DNA from: Streptomyces sp. Je 1-332
Lineage (GTDB): Bacteria; Actinomycetota; Actinomycetes; Streptomycetales; Streptomycetaceae
Assembly (NCBI RefSeq): GCF_040730185.1
Contig: NZ_CP160402.1
Location: forward strand, 2,480,001 to 2,544,000
Length of the DNA stretch: 64,000 nucleotides
Direction of reading: 5' to 3'
Shown: piece by piece, positions 25,186 to 34,665 of the stretch
Position numbering within the stretch: the stretch's first letter is position 1
How the letters are laid out: each line of letters opens with the position of its first letter
Translations under genes and position numbers: made by a program
Notes under the pieces: model-generated
Seen by the model: the letters and a program-made list of their open reading frames with translations, nothing else
Told to the model about the DNA's origin: nothing
The model's database searches: none

Positions 25186-25338
25186 TCACTGTCCCCGAGG
25201 GGCGATCTCGTAGTGCACGAGGGGGGTGTTGGGCTGCTCGGGGGTCGCGTTCAGGAGCGCGACGACGCCGAACGCGGCGGCCACGGCGAGTGCCGCGGCG
25301 GCTACGACGGTCAGCCCGGCGGCGAGCAATCGGTGCAT
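25186..25338 (-). CDS. 50-residue membrane peptide coupled to the PucR gene
   Basis: ATG 25338 with AGAGAGG upstream; MHRLLAAGL begins a strongly hydrophobic helix (about residues 3-27, Ala/Val-rich) followed by a polar tail (ATPEQPNTPLVHYEIAPRGQ). The stop codon directly abuts the PucR start. The orientation suggests a single-pass membrane peptide with its C-terminus outside. It may only serve to couple translation, or may be a partner of the regulator. No family recognised. Confidence 0.6.
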   Translation of the reverse strand: MHRLLAAGLTVVAAAALAVAAAFGVVALLNATPEQPNTPLVHYEIAPRGQ

Positions 25339-25447
25339 GTCAGGGTCAGCCTCTCTGCTGGAGGTCGTCCCCACCCAGGTCGCGCGGATGGCGCTCGCAC
25401 AGTCCTTTACCGGCCCCACCCGGTAGGTGCACAGTTTCATCAACGCA

Positions 25448-25477
25448 TTGACACTTCGTCAAGGGTCCGCCTAGCGT
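25448..25477 (+). promoter_or_regulatory. Promoter with an operator-like repeat, upstream of DUF3068 gene
   Basis: -35 TTGACA (25448-25453), 18-bp spacer, -10 TAGCGT (25472-25477), a good match to the vegetative Streptomyces consensus. The -35 lies within the perfect inverted repeat TTGAC-ACTTC-GTCAA (25448-25462), so a repressor bound there would occlude polymerase. It lies 52 bp before the DUF3068 start. Confidence 0.6.
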
Positions 25478-25528
25478 TCCGGCCCCTACGGCTCGGTAAC
25501 ACTTCTCACCCGCCCCCAGGAGTGCCGG

Positions 25529-26572
25529 ATGCGCCGCACAGCCTCGCCCCTCTCGCTGATCCTCCTCGGACTCGGCGTCTTTCTGCTCGTCCTGGCGCCG
25601 ATGCTCGCGTGGTACGTCGAGCCACGCGCGAAACGCACGCCCGTGGACATCGACACGATCACTGTTTTCAAGGGCAAAGGCAGCTATTTCGACACCGAGA
25701 AGATCAAGACGGTGCGCGACAAGAACCTCACGATCACGCGGCAGGTCCGCGGCGACGTGGAGGACAGCACCAGCGAGCACGCGGTCTGGGACGTGGTCAC
25801 GTCCGTCGACCCGGACAAGTCCCTGCCCGCGTCGGACCCGCACGATTCGCTCCAGTTCACGACGGAGCGCTGGGTCACCGACCGCGGGACGAACAAGCCG
25901 GTGCACTGCTGCGACGAGAAGCCGCACTTCGAGGGCGAGGCCTACCTCAAGTTCCCCTTCGACGTGGAGAAGCGCTCCTACACCTGGTGGGACAACACCC
26001 TGGGTGCGACCGTCCCGCTGACCTTCCGCGGCACGAAGAAGATCCAGGGGTACGAGGGCTACCGCTTCACCGCCGAGGTGAAGCCCGCCAAGACCGGCAC
26101 CCGTCTGGTGCCCGGCCGCCTGGTGGGGCAGCCCAAGCGCAGCAACGTGCTGGCCGAGGAGTGGTACGCCAACCACGGCGTCGAGCTGGTCGCCGACAAG
26201 CGCACCGGCCGGATCATCTACGCGGCGATCGGCCCCCGCAAGACGCTGCGCGCGCCCGGCTCGGACAAGGACGCGACGGTGCTGCTCGACAGCGAGCGCA
26301 TCGCGTTCACCGAGAAGACGCAGAAGACGCAGGTCGGGCTCGCGGACGACGACAGCAGCCGGCTGAAGCTGGTGGGCGAGACGCTGCCGGTCGGTACGGG
26401 TGTGCTCGGCGCGCTGCTCGCGCTCGCGGGAGGCGTTCTTGTCATCCGCGGACGACGTTCCGACAGTGGGGCGCAGGGACCCGATGGGCCCGGAGGGCCC
26501 GGTTCAGCGGCGGAGCCGGGCGGTCCGCATAGCGATACGTCCCCAACCGCCCTGCAACCCACCACGATGTGA
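25529..26572 (+). CDS. DUF3068 (PorA-family) membrane-anchored protein
   Basis: 347 residues. N-terminal membrane anchor (about 8-30), a large extracytoplasmic domain ('VEPRAKRTPVDIDT', then 'FDTEKIKTVRDKNLTITR'), a second transmembrane helix (about 298-318) and a cytoplasmic Gly/Pro tail. This is the DUF3068 layout, which databases also name the porin PorA family. It is found in actinobacteria often beside cell-envelope glycosyltransferase genes, as here (GT4 gene 209 bp downstream). A single 'CC' pair (HCCDEK) is notable. Role in Streptomyces unknown; a sensor, scaffold or transport part for the glycan cluster is an inference. Confidence 0.85.
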   Translation: MRRTASPLSLILLGLGVFLLVLAPMLAWYVEPRAKRTPVDIDTITVFKGKGSYFDTEKIKTVRDKNLTITRQVRGDVEDSTSEHAVWDVVTSVDPDKSLPASDPHDSLQFTTERWVTDRGTNKPVHCCDEKPHFEGEAYLKFPFDVEKRSYTWWDNTLGATVPLTFRGTKKIQGYEGYRFTAEVKPAKTGTRLVPGRLVGQPKRSNVLAEEWYANHGVELVADKRTGRIIYAAIGPRKTLRAPGSDKDATVLLDSERIAFTEKTQKTQVGLADDDSSRLKLVGETLPVGTGVLGALLALAGGVLVIRGRRSDSGAQGPDGPGGPGSAAEPGGPHSDTSPTALQPTTM

Positions 26573-26585
26573 TGAGACGTCAGCT

Positions 26586-26605
26586 GTTGAAACAACGAAA
26601 GTTGT
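26586..26605 (+). promoter_or_regulatory. Alternating GTTG/CAAC hairpin
   Basis: GTTG-AAA-CAAC-GAAA-GTTGT: the central CAAC can pair with either the left GTTG (26586-26589) or the right GTTGT (26601-26605), giving mutually exclusive stems. It sits just after the DUF3068 stop, at the head of the leader of the glycosyltransferase operon. Confidence 0.4.
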
Positions 26606-26781
26606 CACTTCGGTGAGTAGCCGCGTCGAACACGGCGGCGAAAACTAACGACCCCACCCCGCGCACAGTCCCCGCACCGCCCCCGCACAGTCAGAGCACA
26701 GCACCTCCGTAAGCGACCCCCGAACGGTGCAACCCCCCATAGGCACCTCACGGTTCCGCACCCTGACGAGTTGGAGCACGC

Positions 26782-27948
26782 ATGCCCCAGCACGTGCCTT
26801 CTCCGCTGCGCGCCGCAACACCGCGGGTCGCGCAACGGCTACCGGCACCTCCCCCGCAGCCGCGCCGGATCGTTTTCCTCGCCCGCCGCGACCTCGCGAA
26901 CCCGGCCGCGGGCGGATCCGAACTGCTCGTCGACCGGCTGGCCGACGGCCTGAGCAAGCTCGGCCACGAGGTCACCCTCCTGTGCGGGGGCCCCGCCGCT
27001 TTCCGTGACTACCGCGTCGTGTCGGCGGGCGGTGACCTCGGGCACTATCTGCGCTCGCGCTCCGCCTTCACCCGGCAGGTCGGCGACTGCGACCTCCTCG
27101 TCGAGGTCTGCAACGGCATGCCGTACCTGGCGCCGCTGTGGCACCGCGGGCCCACGCTGTGCCTGGTCAACCACGTCCACACCGATCTGTGGGGGATGCG
27201 CTTCCAGGGTGCGCTCGCCCCCGCGGCCCGGCTCGGCCGAAGACTCGAGCACTGGTCGCTCTCCGGCGCCCAGCGCGGCAATCTCCTGGTGGCCGTCTCG
27301 CCGTCGACGGCCACCGCCCTGCGCGCGATAGGCGTCGAGCGTGAGCGCATACGCATAGTCCACAACGGGGTCGAGGAGCCGGGTACGCTCCACCCCCGCT
27401 CGGACGAGCCGATGTTCCTCGCGATGGGACGGCTCGTCGAGTACAAGCGCATCGACCTGCTGCTCCGGCTCTGGGAGCGCGTCAGGCCCGTCACCGGCGG
27501 CCGTCTGGTGATCGTGGGCGACGGACCGGAGCGCGAGCGGCTGCAACAACTCGCGGGCCCCGGCGTGGAGTTCAAAGGCCATGTCTCCGAGGCCGAGAAG
27601 CACCGGCTGCTGTGCGAGGCGTGGATGCTCCTGCACCCCTCCGCCGTGGAGGGCTGGGGCCTTGTCATCACCGAGGCGGCGACCCGCTCGACCCCGGCGA
27701 TCGGCTTCGACGTACCGGGCGTACGTGACTCCATCGAGGACGGTGTGACGGGGCTGCTCGCCCGGGGCGAGAGTTCCTTCGCCGCCGCCTGGTGCACCCT
27801 GGCGCTGAGCACCGAGCGCCGCGAGACCCTCGGCAAGGCCGCGGGCGAACGGGCCACCAGCTACCGGTGGGCCAATTCCGTGCGCGAGTTCCAGGTGGTG
27901 GCCTCCGAGGCGATCGTCTCGCACCAGGCAGCCCAGGGGTCCGCGTGA
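26782..27948 (+). CDS. Glycosyltransferase family 4
   Basis: 388 residues, GT-B fold. N-terminal domain 'RRIVFLARRDLANPAAGGSE' (GG motif for the acceptor side). C-terminal domain with 'VHNGVEEPG', 'AMGRLVEYKRIDLLL', 'VIVGDGPERERL', and the donor-binding E-x7-E region 'PSAVEGWGLVITEAA' (both Glu present). It transfers a sugar from a nucleotide donor to a lipid-linked or glycan acceptor at the cytoplasmic face. ATG 26782 follows TTGGAG. It is the first gene of a run of overlapping genes to about 38,000. Confidence 0.92.
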   Translation: MPQHVPSPLRAATPRVAQRLPAPPPQPRRIVFLARRDLANPAAGGSELLVDRLADGLSKLGHEVTLLCGGPAAFRDYRVVSAGGDLGHYLRSRSAFTRQVGDCDLLVEVCNGMPYLAPLWHRGPTLCLVNHVHTDLWGMRFQGALAPAARLGRRLEHWSLSGAQRGNLLVAVSPSTATALRAIGVERERIRIVHNGVEEPGTLHPRSDEPMFLAMGRLVEYKRIDLLLRLWERVRPVTGGRLVIVGDGPERERLQQLAGPGVEFKGHVSEAEKHRLLCEAWMLLHPSAVEGWGLVITEAATRSTPAIGFDVPGVRDSIEDGVTGLLARGESSFAAAWCTLALSTERRETLGKAAGERATSYRWANSVREFQVVASEAIVSHQAAQGSA

Positions 27949-28664
27949 AGGACCCGTCCCTGCGCCGATCCCTCACCCTCTTCCGGGCCTTCCTGCGCGA
28001 GCAGCAGGAGCCCGAGCGGTGTTACACCCTGCTCGCCCGTGACGCCGCCGACCAGGTCGAGGCCTATGGACCGGTCAAGGACCGCGTCGTCGTCGACATC
28101 GGCGGCGGCGGTGGCTATTTCACCGAGGAGTTCCGGCGGCGCGGCGCGCAGAGTTTCCTCTTCGAGCCGGACCCGGCCGAGCTGGGCGCCAAACCGCCGG
28201 AGGGCTCCGTCGTCGCCGACGGGTATCTCCTCCCGCTGGGGGACGGCGTCGCCGACGTCACCTTCTCCTCCAACGTCCTCGAGCACGTGGACGATCCGCA
28301 GACGTTCCTCAGCGAGATGGTGCGGGTGACCAGGCCCGGCGGCCTGATCTACGTCTCCTTCACCAACTGGTACTCGCCGTGGGGCGGCCACGAGTGGGCG
28401 CCCTGGCACTATCTGGGCGGCGCCCGTGGCCGCGCCCGCTATGAACGACGTACAGGCAAGGCAGCCAAACACACGCTCGGCGAGAACCTCTTCGCTCACC
28501 ACGTCGGCCCGACCCTGCGCCAAGTGCGGGCGAGGGAGGACGTGTCCGTCGTGTCCGCACGGTCCCGCTACTGGCCGTTCCTGGCCAGTGGCATCACCAA
28601 AGTGCCGGGTGTACGCGAGTTCGCCACCTGGAATCTCCTTCTCATCCTCAGGCGGTGTCCATGA
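27945..28664 (+). CDS. Class I SAM-dependent methyltransferase
   Basis: 239 residues; GTG 27945 overlaps the stop of the GT4 gene (GTGA), so translation is coupled. SAM-binding motif I 'VVDIGGGGGYF' (about 49-59), motif II acidic end 'LFEPDP', and motif III region 'VTFSSNVLEHVDDP' as in methyltransferase domain 11 proteins. The coupled GT4 and AftD-like genes point to methylation of a sugar in the same glycan. Confidence 0.9.
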   Translation: MKDPSLRRSLTLFRAFLREQQEPERCYTLLARDAADQVEAYGPVKDRVVVDIGGGGGYFTEEFRRRGAQSFLFEPDPAELGAKPPEGSVVADGYLLPLGDGVADVTFSSNVLEHVDDPQTFLSEMVRVTRPGGLIYVSFTNWYSPWGGHEWAPWHYLGGARGRARYERRTGKAAKHTLGENLFAHHVGPTLRQVRAREDVSVVSARSRYWPFLASGITKVPGVREFATWNLLLILRRCP

Positions 28665-31600
28665 CCACGGTCCAGGCCCCACCCCCGGCGGCAGTCCGGC
28701 CAACGGCTGACGCCCCCGAACCCGGCAGAGGGCCGCGCTCCAAGCGCTGGCTGCTCGGGTTCTGGGCCGTGGTCTTCGTCCTCTTCCTGGCGGTGAAGCC
28801 GGGGCGGATGACGTTCGACACCAAGCTGGGCGTCGCCGTCGACCCCTGGCGGTTCCTCTCCGACCTGGGCCAGCTGTGGCAGGACCAGGGCGGCTTCGGC
28901 GGCATCCAGAACCAGTACGTCGGCTATACGTGGCCGATGCTGCCGTTCTACGGCCTGGCGGACCTCGTCCAGCTCCCGGTCTGGCTCGCGGAGCGGCTCT
29001 GGCTCTCGCTGATCGTGGCGACCGCCTTCTGGGGTGCGCTGCGGCTCGCGGAGCGGCTGAACATAGGCAGCAGCGGGAGCAGGCTGCTCGGCGCGGTGGC
29101 CTACGCCCTGTGGCCGACGTTCACCGTCGTCGTCGGGTCGACGTCGGCGGCGGCGCTGCCCGGCGCCCTCCTGCCGTGGGTGCTGCTCCCGCTGACGAAC
29201 GACCGCATCAGCGCGCGCTCGGCGGCCCTGCGCTCGGCGCTCTTCATCCCCTTCATGGGCGGCGTGAACGCGGCCTCGACGCTCGCTTCGCTGCTGCCGG
29301 TGGGCCTGTATCTCCTGTCGCGACCGAACGGCCCACGCAAGCGGAAGCTGATCACCTGGTGGGTGCCCGGCGTCATCCTCGCCACCGCCTGGTGGGTGGT
29401 GCCGCTGCTCGTGCTCGGCATCTACGGCGAGAACTTCCTCCCCTTCGTCGAGAACTCGGCCACCACCACCGGCACGATGTCGGCCACGGAGACCCTGCGC
29501 GGCGCCGGCAACTGGGTCGCCTATCTGCACTTCGGTGAGGCGTGGCTGCCCGCCGGGTGGACGGTCGCGACGTCCGTGGTCGTCGTGGTCTGCTCGGCGC
29601 TCGCCGCCGCCCTCGGCCTCGCCGGGCTCGCGCGGCGTGACCTGCCCGAGCGGCGCTGGCTCGCCTTGACCGTGCTGTCGGTCGCGCTGATCACGCTCGC
29701 GGGGTACGGCGGCTCGTTCGGGGCGCCTTTCCACGACACGGTGCAGTCGTGGCTGGACGGCGGGCTCGTCCCCTTCCGCAACATCTACAAGTTCCAGACG
29801 GGCCTCGCGCTCGCGCTGGTCTTCGGTCTGATGCATCTCGTGGGTGTGGCCGCGCAGGCGCGCGGGGCGCGGCCGGTGCGCGGGCGCAAGTTCGCCCCGC
29901 TGATCGCCGCCCTGCTGGTGCTGCCCGGTCTCGCCTTCCCCTACCTCAACGGCTCGATCCTCCAGCCGGGCTCCTTCCAGAAGCTGCCCGACTACTGGGA
30001 GGCGACGGGCGACTGGCTGAAGAAGTACTCCCCCGACTCCCGCGCGCTCGTGGTGCCCGCCACCGCGCACGGCATCTACACCTGGGGCTCGCCCATCGAC
30101 CAGCCCCTCGACGTGCTCGCGGAGTCGCGCTGGGCGCAGCGGGACTACGTGCCGTTCGGCACGGCGGGCAACCGGCGCGCGATGGACGCCGTGGAGCAGG
30201 CGCTCGCGACGGGTGGCGAGGTCCCCGGTCTGCGGGACTACGTGACGCGCGCGGGCCTGTACTACGTCGTCGTACGCAACGACCTCGACCCCGACCAGGT
30301 CGGCAACATCCCGACGGCGACCGTGAAGCGGACCCTGGAGGAGTCGGGCTTCGAGCGGGTCACCGGCTTCGGTCCGACCGGGACCGGCGGGAAGATACCC
30401 AACGACACGCCCCTCCAGGTCGAGGGCCTCTACCCGCGCCAGCGCGCCGTGGAGATCTACGCGCCGGGGTCGGGCGCCGAGCGGCCCGGACAGGCCGGGA
30501 TCAAGCCCGTGTCGAACACGGCCGTGGTGAGCGGCGGCCCCGAGTCGCTGCTCCAGCTGTCCGCCGACCCCTCGATGCGGGACCGGCCGTCCGTCCTGAC
30601 GGGCGACAACCACCCGGGGGTCGGAACTCCCGGCCTCCAGGCGGTCGGTGACGGTCTGCGTCGCGCCGACACCCGCTTCGGCCTGGTCAACTCCAACACC
30701 TCGTACACGTACACAGCGGGCGAGCGGAACGCGAGCGAGGCGCTCCAGGACGCGGGCAAGAAGCCGCACCAGATCCTGCCCACCACGGGTATCGAGCACC
30801 AGACGACGGCCCAGCTGCGCGGCGCGAAGTCCGTGACGGCGTCGAGCTACGGCAACTGGCTCTTCCACCTGCCGCAGTACGACCCCGTGAACGCCTTCGA
30901 CGGCAATCCGGCCACGGCGTGGGCCGAGGGCAGCCCCGGAAAGCCCGACGGTGCCTGGATCAAGGCCGAGTTCAGGTCCAAGGAGTCCGTCCCGTCCTCG
31001 ATCCGGCTCACGCCGCTGCCGCAGGAGGGCGTGCGGGCCGCGCCCACCCGGGTGCGGGTGGAGACGGAGCAGGGCAGCCGCACGAGCACGCTGCAGCCCA
31101 ACGGCATGCGCCAGAGCGTCAAGGCGCCCGCGGGCGACTCCAGTTGGCTGAAGGTCACCATCCTGGACGCGGAGATCGGCAAGGCCGGTCTGACGGGCGC
31201 GGGGTTCTCGGAGATCACCGTTCCCGGCGTGCGGGTGACGAAGCTGCTGCAGCTACCCACGGACACCGGGTCCGCCGCCAGGACGCCCGCCGAGGGCGCC
31301 GAAGCGACGACGTACTCGATGCACCGTGCCTCGGACCCGAGCGCCCTGTCGCCGGTGAACACCGAGTCGGGGCTGCACCGCCGCTTCACCACACCGGCCG
31401 AGGCCGAGTTCGAGGTGAAGGCGAGCGCGGTCGCCATGCCGGGGTCCGAGCTCGACAAGCTGCTGTACAAGGTGGCGCCGGAGCAGAAGGACCAGATCGT
31501 CGCCAGCGCCGACTCCACGTCGAAGCTCGGCGGCAGTCTGTCGCCGCGCAATCTCACGGACGGCGACCTGACGACTGCCTGGATCGCGGGTGACAGTCCC

Positions 31601-33175
31601 GTGGTCCATCTGAAGTGGAAGGGCAAGCAGGCGATCGACGAGATCGTCCTGCCGGCGGCGGGCGGTCTCTCGACGCGCCCCCAGAAGGTCGAGATCAGCT
31701 CGCCGGACGGCGCGGCGATCGCCGGTGTCGACGAGAACGGCAACGTGCGGTTCCCGCCGATCACCACGGACGAGCTGACCATCACGGTCACCGAGACCGC
31801 GCCGCTGACGGTCCACAACCCTGCGGTGGACGACGAGTTGCAGCTGCCGGTGGGTCTCACCGAGGCCTACGTCCCGGCGCTCGACAAGTACCGGACGAAG
31901 CAGCCCAAGGCCTCGGCGACCTTCGAACTCGCCTGCGGTGAGGGCCCGGACCTCGCCGTCGACGGCAAGCTGCACGCCACGAGCGCGAAGGGTTCGGTAC
32001 GGGATCTGACCGAGCGGCGGCCCATCGAGGTGACGCTCTGCTCGCGCGGCTCGCAGAACACGGCCCTGTCGCTCGGCGCCGGCAAGCACACCGTCGAGGC
32101 CGGGGACGCGGGTCCGCTCGTCCTCATGGACGTCTCGCTGACGCAGGGGACGCCGGGCGCGATCGACGAGGAGTCGCGCTCCCTCGACATCAAGGACTGG
32201 CTCGGCGACCGGCGCGAGGTGTCGGTGGGCGCGGGCTCGGCCTCGTACCTCTCGACCTACGAGAACATCAACGACGGCTGGAAGGCCACGCTGAACGGCA
32301 AGGAGCTGTCGTCCGTACGGCTCGACGGCTGGCAGCAGGGTTTCCTGGTCCCCAAGGGCGAGGGCGGCACGGTCAAGCTCTCCTACGAGCCCTCGCGGAT
32401 CTACGAGATCGGCCTGATCGGCGGCGGTGCAGGGGTCCTTGCCCTCATCGCCCTGGCCCTGATCCGGCGCCGTGAGCCGAATCCGGACGGGCCGGACGTG
32501 GTTCCGCCCGCGCCGGGGCTGATCCTCGGCACGGTGGCGCTGACGCTGGTGGCCGCGGTGATCGCGGGCTGGTTCGCGCTGCTCGTGCCCGCGCTCGCCC
32601 TGCTCGCCTGGCGCCGTCACGCGCTGCTCGTACCGCTCGCCTTCGTGGCGATGGCGGGGGCGGGGATCGCGGCGGCGGTGGGTGCGGGTGAGCCGGCCAC
32701 GGCTGACGAGGGCGCGTTCAGCCCCTTGGCCCAACTCCTGGCTCTCATCGCGCTGTTCGCGGCGCTGGTGAGTGTGCGGGGTGCGGCAGCCGGGGCTCCG
32801 GCGACGGCCACGCCTCCCGGCGGGGGTGGCCAGGCCGCCCCTTGGGAGCCGCCCGCGCACCAGCCGCCGCCCCCGGTGCCGCCGATGACGCCACCGCCGG
32901 GCCCCGACCGGGACCTGGGTACGACTCCGCTGCCGCGCCGCAAGCGCGGGGAGAGCGGTCCTGGCGCCGGCGGCCACGACGCCGGCGGCGCACCGCAGGC
33001 GGCGACCGGCCCGACGATCTCCGCCAGGGGCCCGGCATCGGCCCAGCCGGAACCGGCACCGTCAGGTACCCGGACCATGCGGACCACGCGCTTCAGGCGG
33101 CGCAGGCCAAGGGCGACGGACGGGCCGGTGGGAGCCGCCGCACCGTCCACCCCCGGGGAGGACACGGACCGATGA
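28661..33175 (+). CDS. AftD-like GT-C arabinofuranosyltransferase family protein
   Basis: 1504 residues; ATG 28661 overlaps the preceding stop (ATGA). The N-terminal half is a multi-span GT-C membrane domain (first helix about 30-47, then roughly ten more to about 430) of the DUF3367 alpha-(1->3)-arabinofuranosyltransferase family. The motif 'FDTKLGVAVDPWRFL' on the first outer loop suits the acidic GT-C active site. The extracytoplasmic part has discoidin/CBM-like modules ('NAFDGNPATAWAEGS', and 'NLTDGDLTTAWIAGD'). C-terminal helices (about 1245-1390) and a Pro-rich tail follow. AftD adds branching arabinose in mycobacteria. Streptomyces lacks mycolyl-arabinogalactan, so the glycan here must differ. 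Confidence 0.88.
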   Translation: MTTVQAPPPAAVRPTADAPEPGRGPRSKRWLLGFWAVVFVLFLAVKPGRMTFDTKLGVAVDPWRFLSDLGQLWQDQGGFGGIQNQYVGYTWPMLPFYGLADLVQLPVWLAERLWLSLIVATAFWGALRLAERLNIGSSGSRLLGAVAYALWPTFTVVVGSTSAAALPGALLPWVLLPLTNDRISARSAALRSALFIPFMGGVNAASTLASLLPVGLYLLSRPNGPRKRKLITWWVPGVILATAWWVVPLLVLGIYGENFLPFVENSATTTGTMSATETLRGAGNWVAYLHFGEAWLPAGWTVATSVVVVVCSALAAALGLAGLARRDLPERRWLALTVLSVALITLAGYGGSFGAPFHDTVQSWLDGGLVPFRNIYKFQTGLALALVFGLMHLVGVAAQARGARPVRGRKFAPLIAALLVLPGLAFPYLNGSILQPGSFQKLPDYWEATGDWLKKYSPDSRALVVPATAHGIYTWGSPIDQPLDVLAESRWAQRDYVPFGTAGNRRAMDAVEQALATGGEVPGLRDYVTRAGLYYVVVRNDLDPDQVGNIPTATVKRTLEESGFERVTGFGPTGTGGKIPNDTPLQVEGLYPRQRAVEIYAPGSGAERPGQAGIKPVSNTAVVSGGPESLLQLSADPSMRDRPSVLTGDNHPGVGTPGLQAVGDGLRRADTRFGLVNSNTSYTYTAGERNASEALQDAGKKPHQILPTTGIEHQTTAQLRGAKSVTASSYGNWLFHLPQYDPVNAFDGNPATAWAEGSPGKPDGAWIKAEFRSKESVPSSIRLTPLPQEGVRAAPTRVRVETEQGSRTSTLQPNGMRQSVKAPAGDSSWLKVTILDAEIGKAGLTGAGFSEITVPGVRVTKLLQLPTDTGSAARTPAEGAEATTYSMHRASDPSALSPVNTESGLHRRFTTPAEAEFEVKASAVAMPGSELDKLLYKVAPEQKDQIVASADSTSKLGGSLSPRNLTDGDLTTAWIAGDSPVVHLKWKGKQAIDEIVLPAAGGLSTRPQKVEISSPDGAAIAGVDENGNVRFPPITTDELTITVTETAPLTVHNPAVDDELQLPVGLTEAYVPALDKYRTKQPKASATFELACGEGPDLAVDGKLHATSAKGSVRDLTERRPIEVTLCSRGSQNTALSLGAGKHTVEAGDAGPLVLMDVSLTQGTPGAIDEESRSLDIKDWLGDRREVSVGAGSASYLSTYENINDGWKATLNGKELSSVRLDGWQQGFLVPKGEGGTVKLSYEPSRIYEIGLIGGGAGVLALIALALIRRREPNPDGPDVVPPAPGLILGTVALTLVAAVIAGWFALLVPALALLAWRRHALLVPLAFVAMAGAGIAAAVGAGEPATADEGAFSPLAQLLALIALFAALVSVRGAAAGAPATATPPGGGGQAAPWEPPAHQPPPPVPPMTPPPGPDRDLGTTPLPRRKRGESGPGAGGHDAGGAPQAATGPTISARGPASAQPEPAPSGTRTMRTTRFRRRRPRATDGPVGAAAPSTPGEDTDR

Positions 33176-34665
33176 CCGCACTCGATCACCCGGCACGTCA
33201 CGCGGACGGACCCGAACGGCCTCCGGAGCGCGTGCCGTTCCCCGTCGTCGACGAGGTCGCGAGGCACTGCCTCCAGGAGGAGGAGCCGGAGACGGTGCAC
33301 ATCGAGGTGCACCTGCCCGGCACCCCGGACCCGGCCCGCCTGAAGGCCGCGTTCACCGAGGCCCTGCGCCGCCACCCGCGCATCCTGATGCGGGAGGCGC
33401 GGGGGCCTTGGTACCGCCGCCGCTACGAGTGGGAACTGACGGCGGAGCCGGACGTGGAGGTGGTGACGTTCCCGCCCCCGGAACGAGACGCCCTGAAGAA
33501 GGCCCGCACCCGCTCCCTCTCCGAGGCCCCACCGCTGTCGGCTTCCCCACCGATCCGTCTGGAGGTGATCGCCGCCGAGTCCTCCTCCACTGCCGTGAGT
33601 GATGCCGCCCCGGAGGAGCCGGAGGCTGCAACCGCCACCGGCCCGGAGCCCGGGGCGCCGGAAACGGACGCCACTCCCAGCGGTAACGGAGGCGGCAACG
33701 GCAGCCCACAGTCCGGCAGTGTCCTGTTCCTCACCATCAACCACACCGCCCTCGACGGTCCCGCCTGTCTCCGTGTTCTCGCCACCGCCGCCGAGTTGTA
33801 CGGCGAGCAGGACAACTCGCCCGCCGCGCCTCCGTTGCGGCCGCCCTCGTCCGCCGTGCCCGAGAAGGCGGATGACGCGGGGGGTGGGCCCTCCGGGTGG
33901 GCTCCGCCTGCTCGGGTCTCTCGGGGGAAGCCCGAGCCCTCTCCCGGCAACGGCATGCTCGTCGCCGAGTTGCCCGTGCCCCGGCGGCCCAAGGGGGCGC
34001 CGTTCACCGTGAACGATCAGCTCATGGTGGCGACCGCGCTGATGATCGCGCACTGGAACCGGGAGCACGGCGCGCGGCCGAAGCCGTTCCGGATCACCAT
34101 GCCCGTCGACGACCGGACCCGGGACATGGACATGCCCATCGGCAACGGCACCCGGCTGGTGGAAGTGCCCTTCAGTGCTGCCGAGTTGACCTCCGATGAG
34201 TGGGGGCCCGCGGATATCGGGGCACTCCTGCGTCGCACCGCCGACCGCACCCGCGCCCTCAAGGCACTCTCCCGGCCCCAACTCGGCCGTGGCGCGGCCC
34301 TTCTGACCTCGCCCGTCCTGCCCGTCACCCTCAGGGCGGCCGTGACGCGCGGCCTGCGCAGAGCCGCCGCGCCCTGGACGTCCACCACGCTGCTCAGCAA
34401 CATCGGGCGCGTCCCGTACTCCCTGGACTTCGGTGACGCGGGCCGCGCGCACGCCGTCTGGTTCTCCGCGCCCGCCCGGCTGCCCCGCGGCCTGACCGTG
34501 ACCACGGCGTCCACCGCGGGCCGCCTGCATGTCGCACTGCGCTGGTCGAAGTCCCTGCTCAGCAGCGGCGACGGCGCCCACCTGCGCGACCTCTTCGAGC
34601 ACTACCTCCACGCGACGGAGCAGACGGAGCCGACGGAGCACACGGAGGAGGGGAAGACACCGTGA
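33172..34665 (+). CDS. Condensation-domain-superfamily protein
   Basis: 497 residues, overlapping the AftD-like stop by 4 bp (ATGA) with GGGGAG upstream. The chloramphenicol-acetyltransferase/condensation fold is indicated by 'VLFLTINHTALDGPA' (HxxxD active motif; the preceding residue is N rather than the usual first H) and by 'LDFGDAGRA' (DFGW-like) near the C-terminus. A disordered insert (about 125-185) separates the halves. Such proteins transfer acyl groups, as PapA enzymes do, so acylation of the glycan or of a lipid carrier is plausible. Confidence 0.75.
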   Translation: MTALDHPARHADGPERPPERVPFPVVDEVARHCLQEEEPETVHIEVHLPGTPDPARLKAAFTEALRRHPRILMREARGPWYRRRYEWELTAEPDVEVVTFPPPERDALKKARTRSLSEAPPLSASPPIRLEVIAAESSSTAVSDAAPEEPEAATATGPEPGAPETDATPSGNGGGNGSPQSGSVLFLTINHTALDGPACLRVLATAAELYGEQDNSPAAPPLRPPSSAVPEKADDAGGGPSGWAPPARVSRGKPEPSPGNGMLVAELPVPRRPKGAPFTVNDQLMVATALMIAHWNREHGARPKPFRITMPVDDRTRDMDMPIGNGTRLVEVPFSAAELTSDEWGPADIGALLRRTADRTRALKALSRPQLGRGAALLTSPVLPVTLRAAVTRGLRRAAAPWTSTTLLSNIGRVPYSLDFGDAGRAHAVWFSAPARLPRGLTVTTASTAGRLHVALRWSKSLLSSGDGAHLRDLFEHYLHATEQTEPTEHTEEGKTP

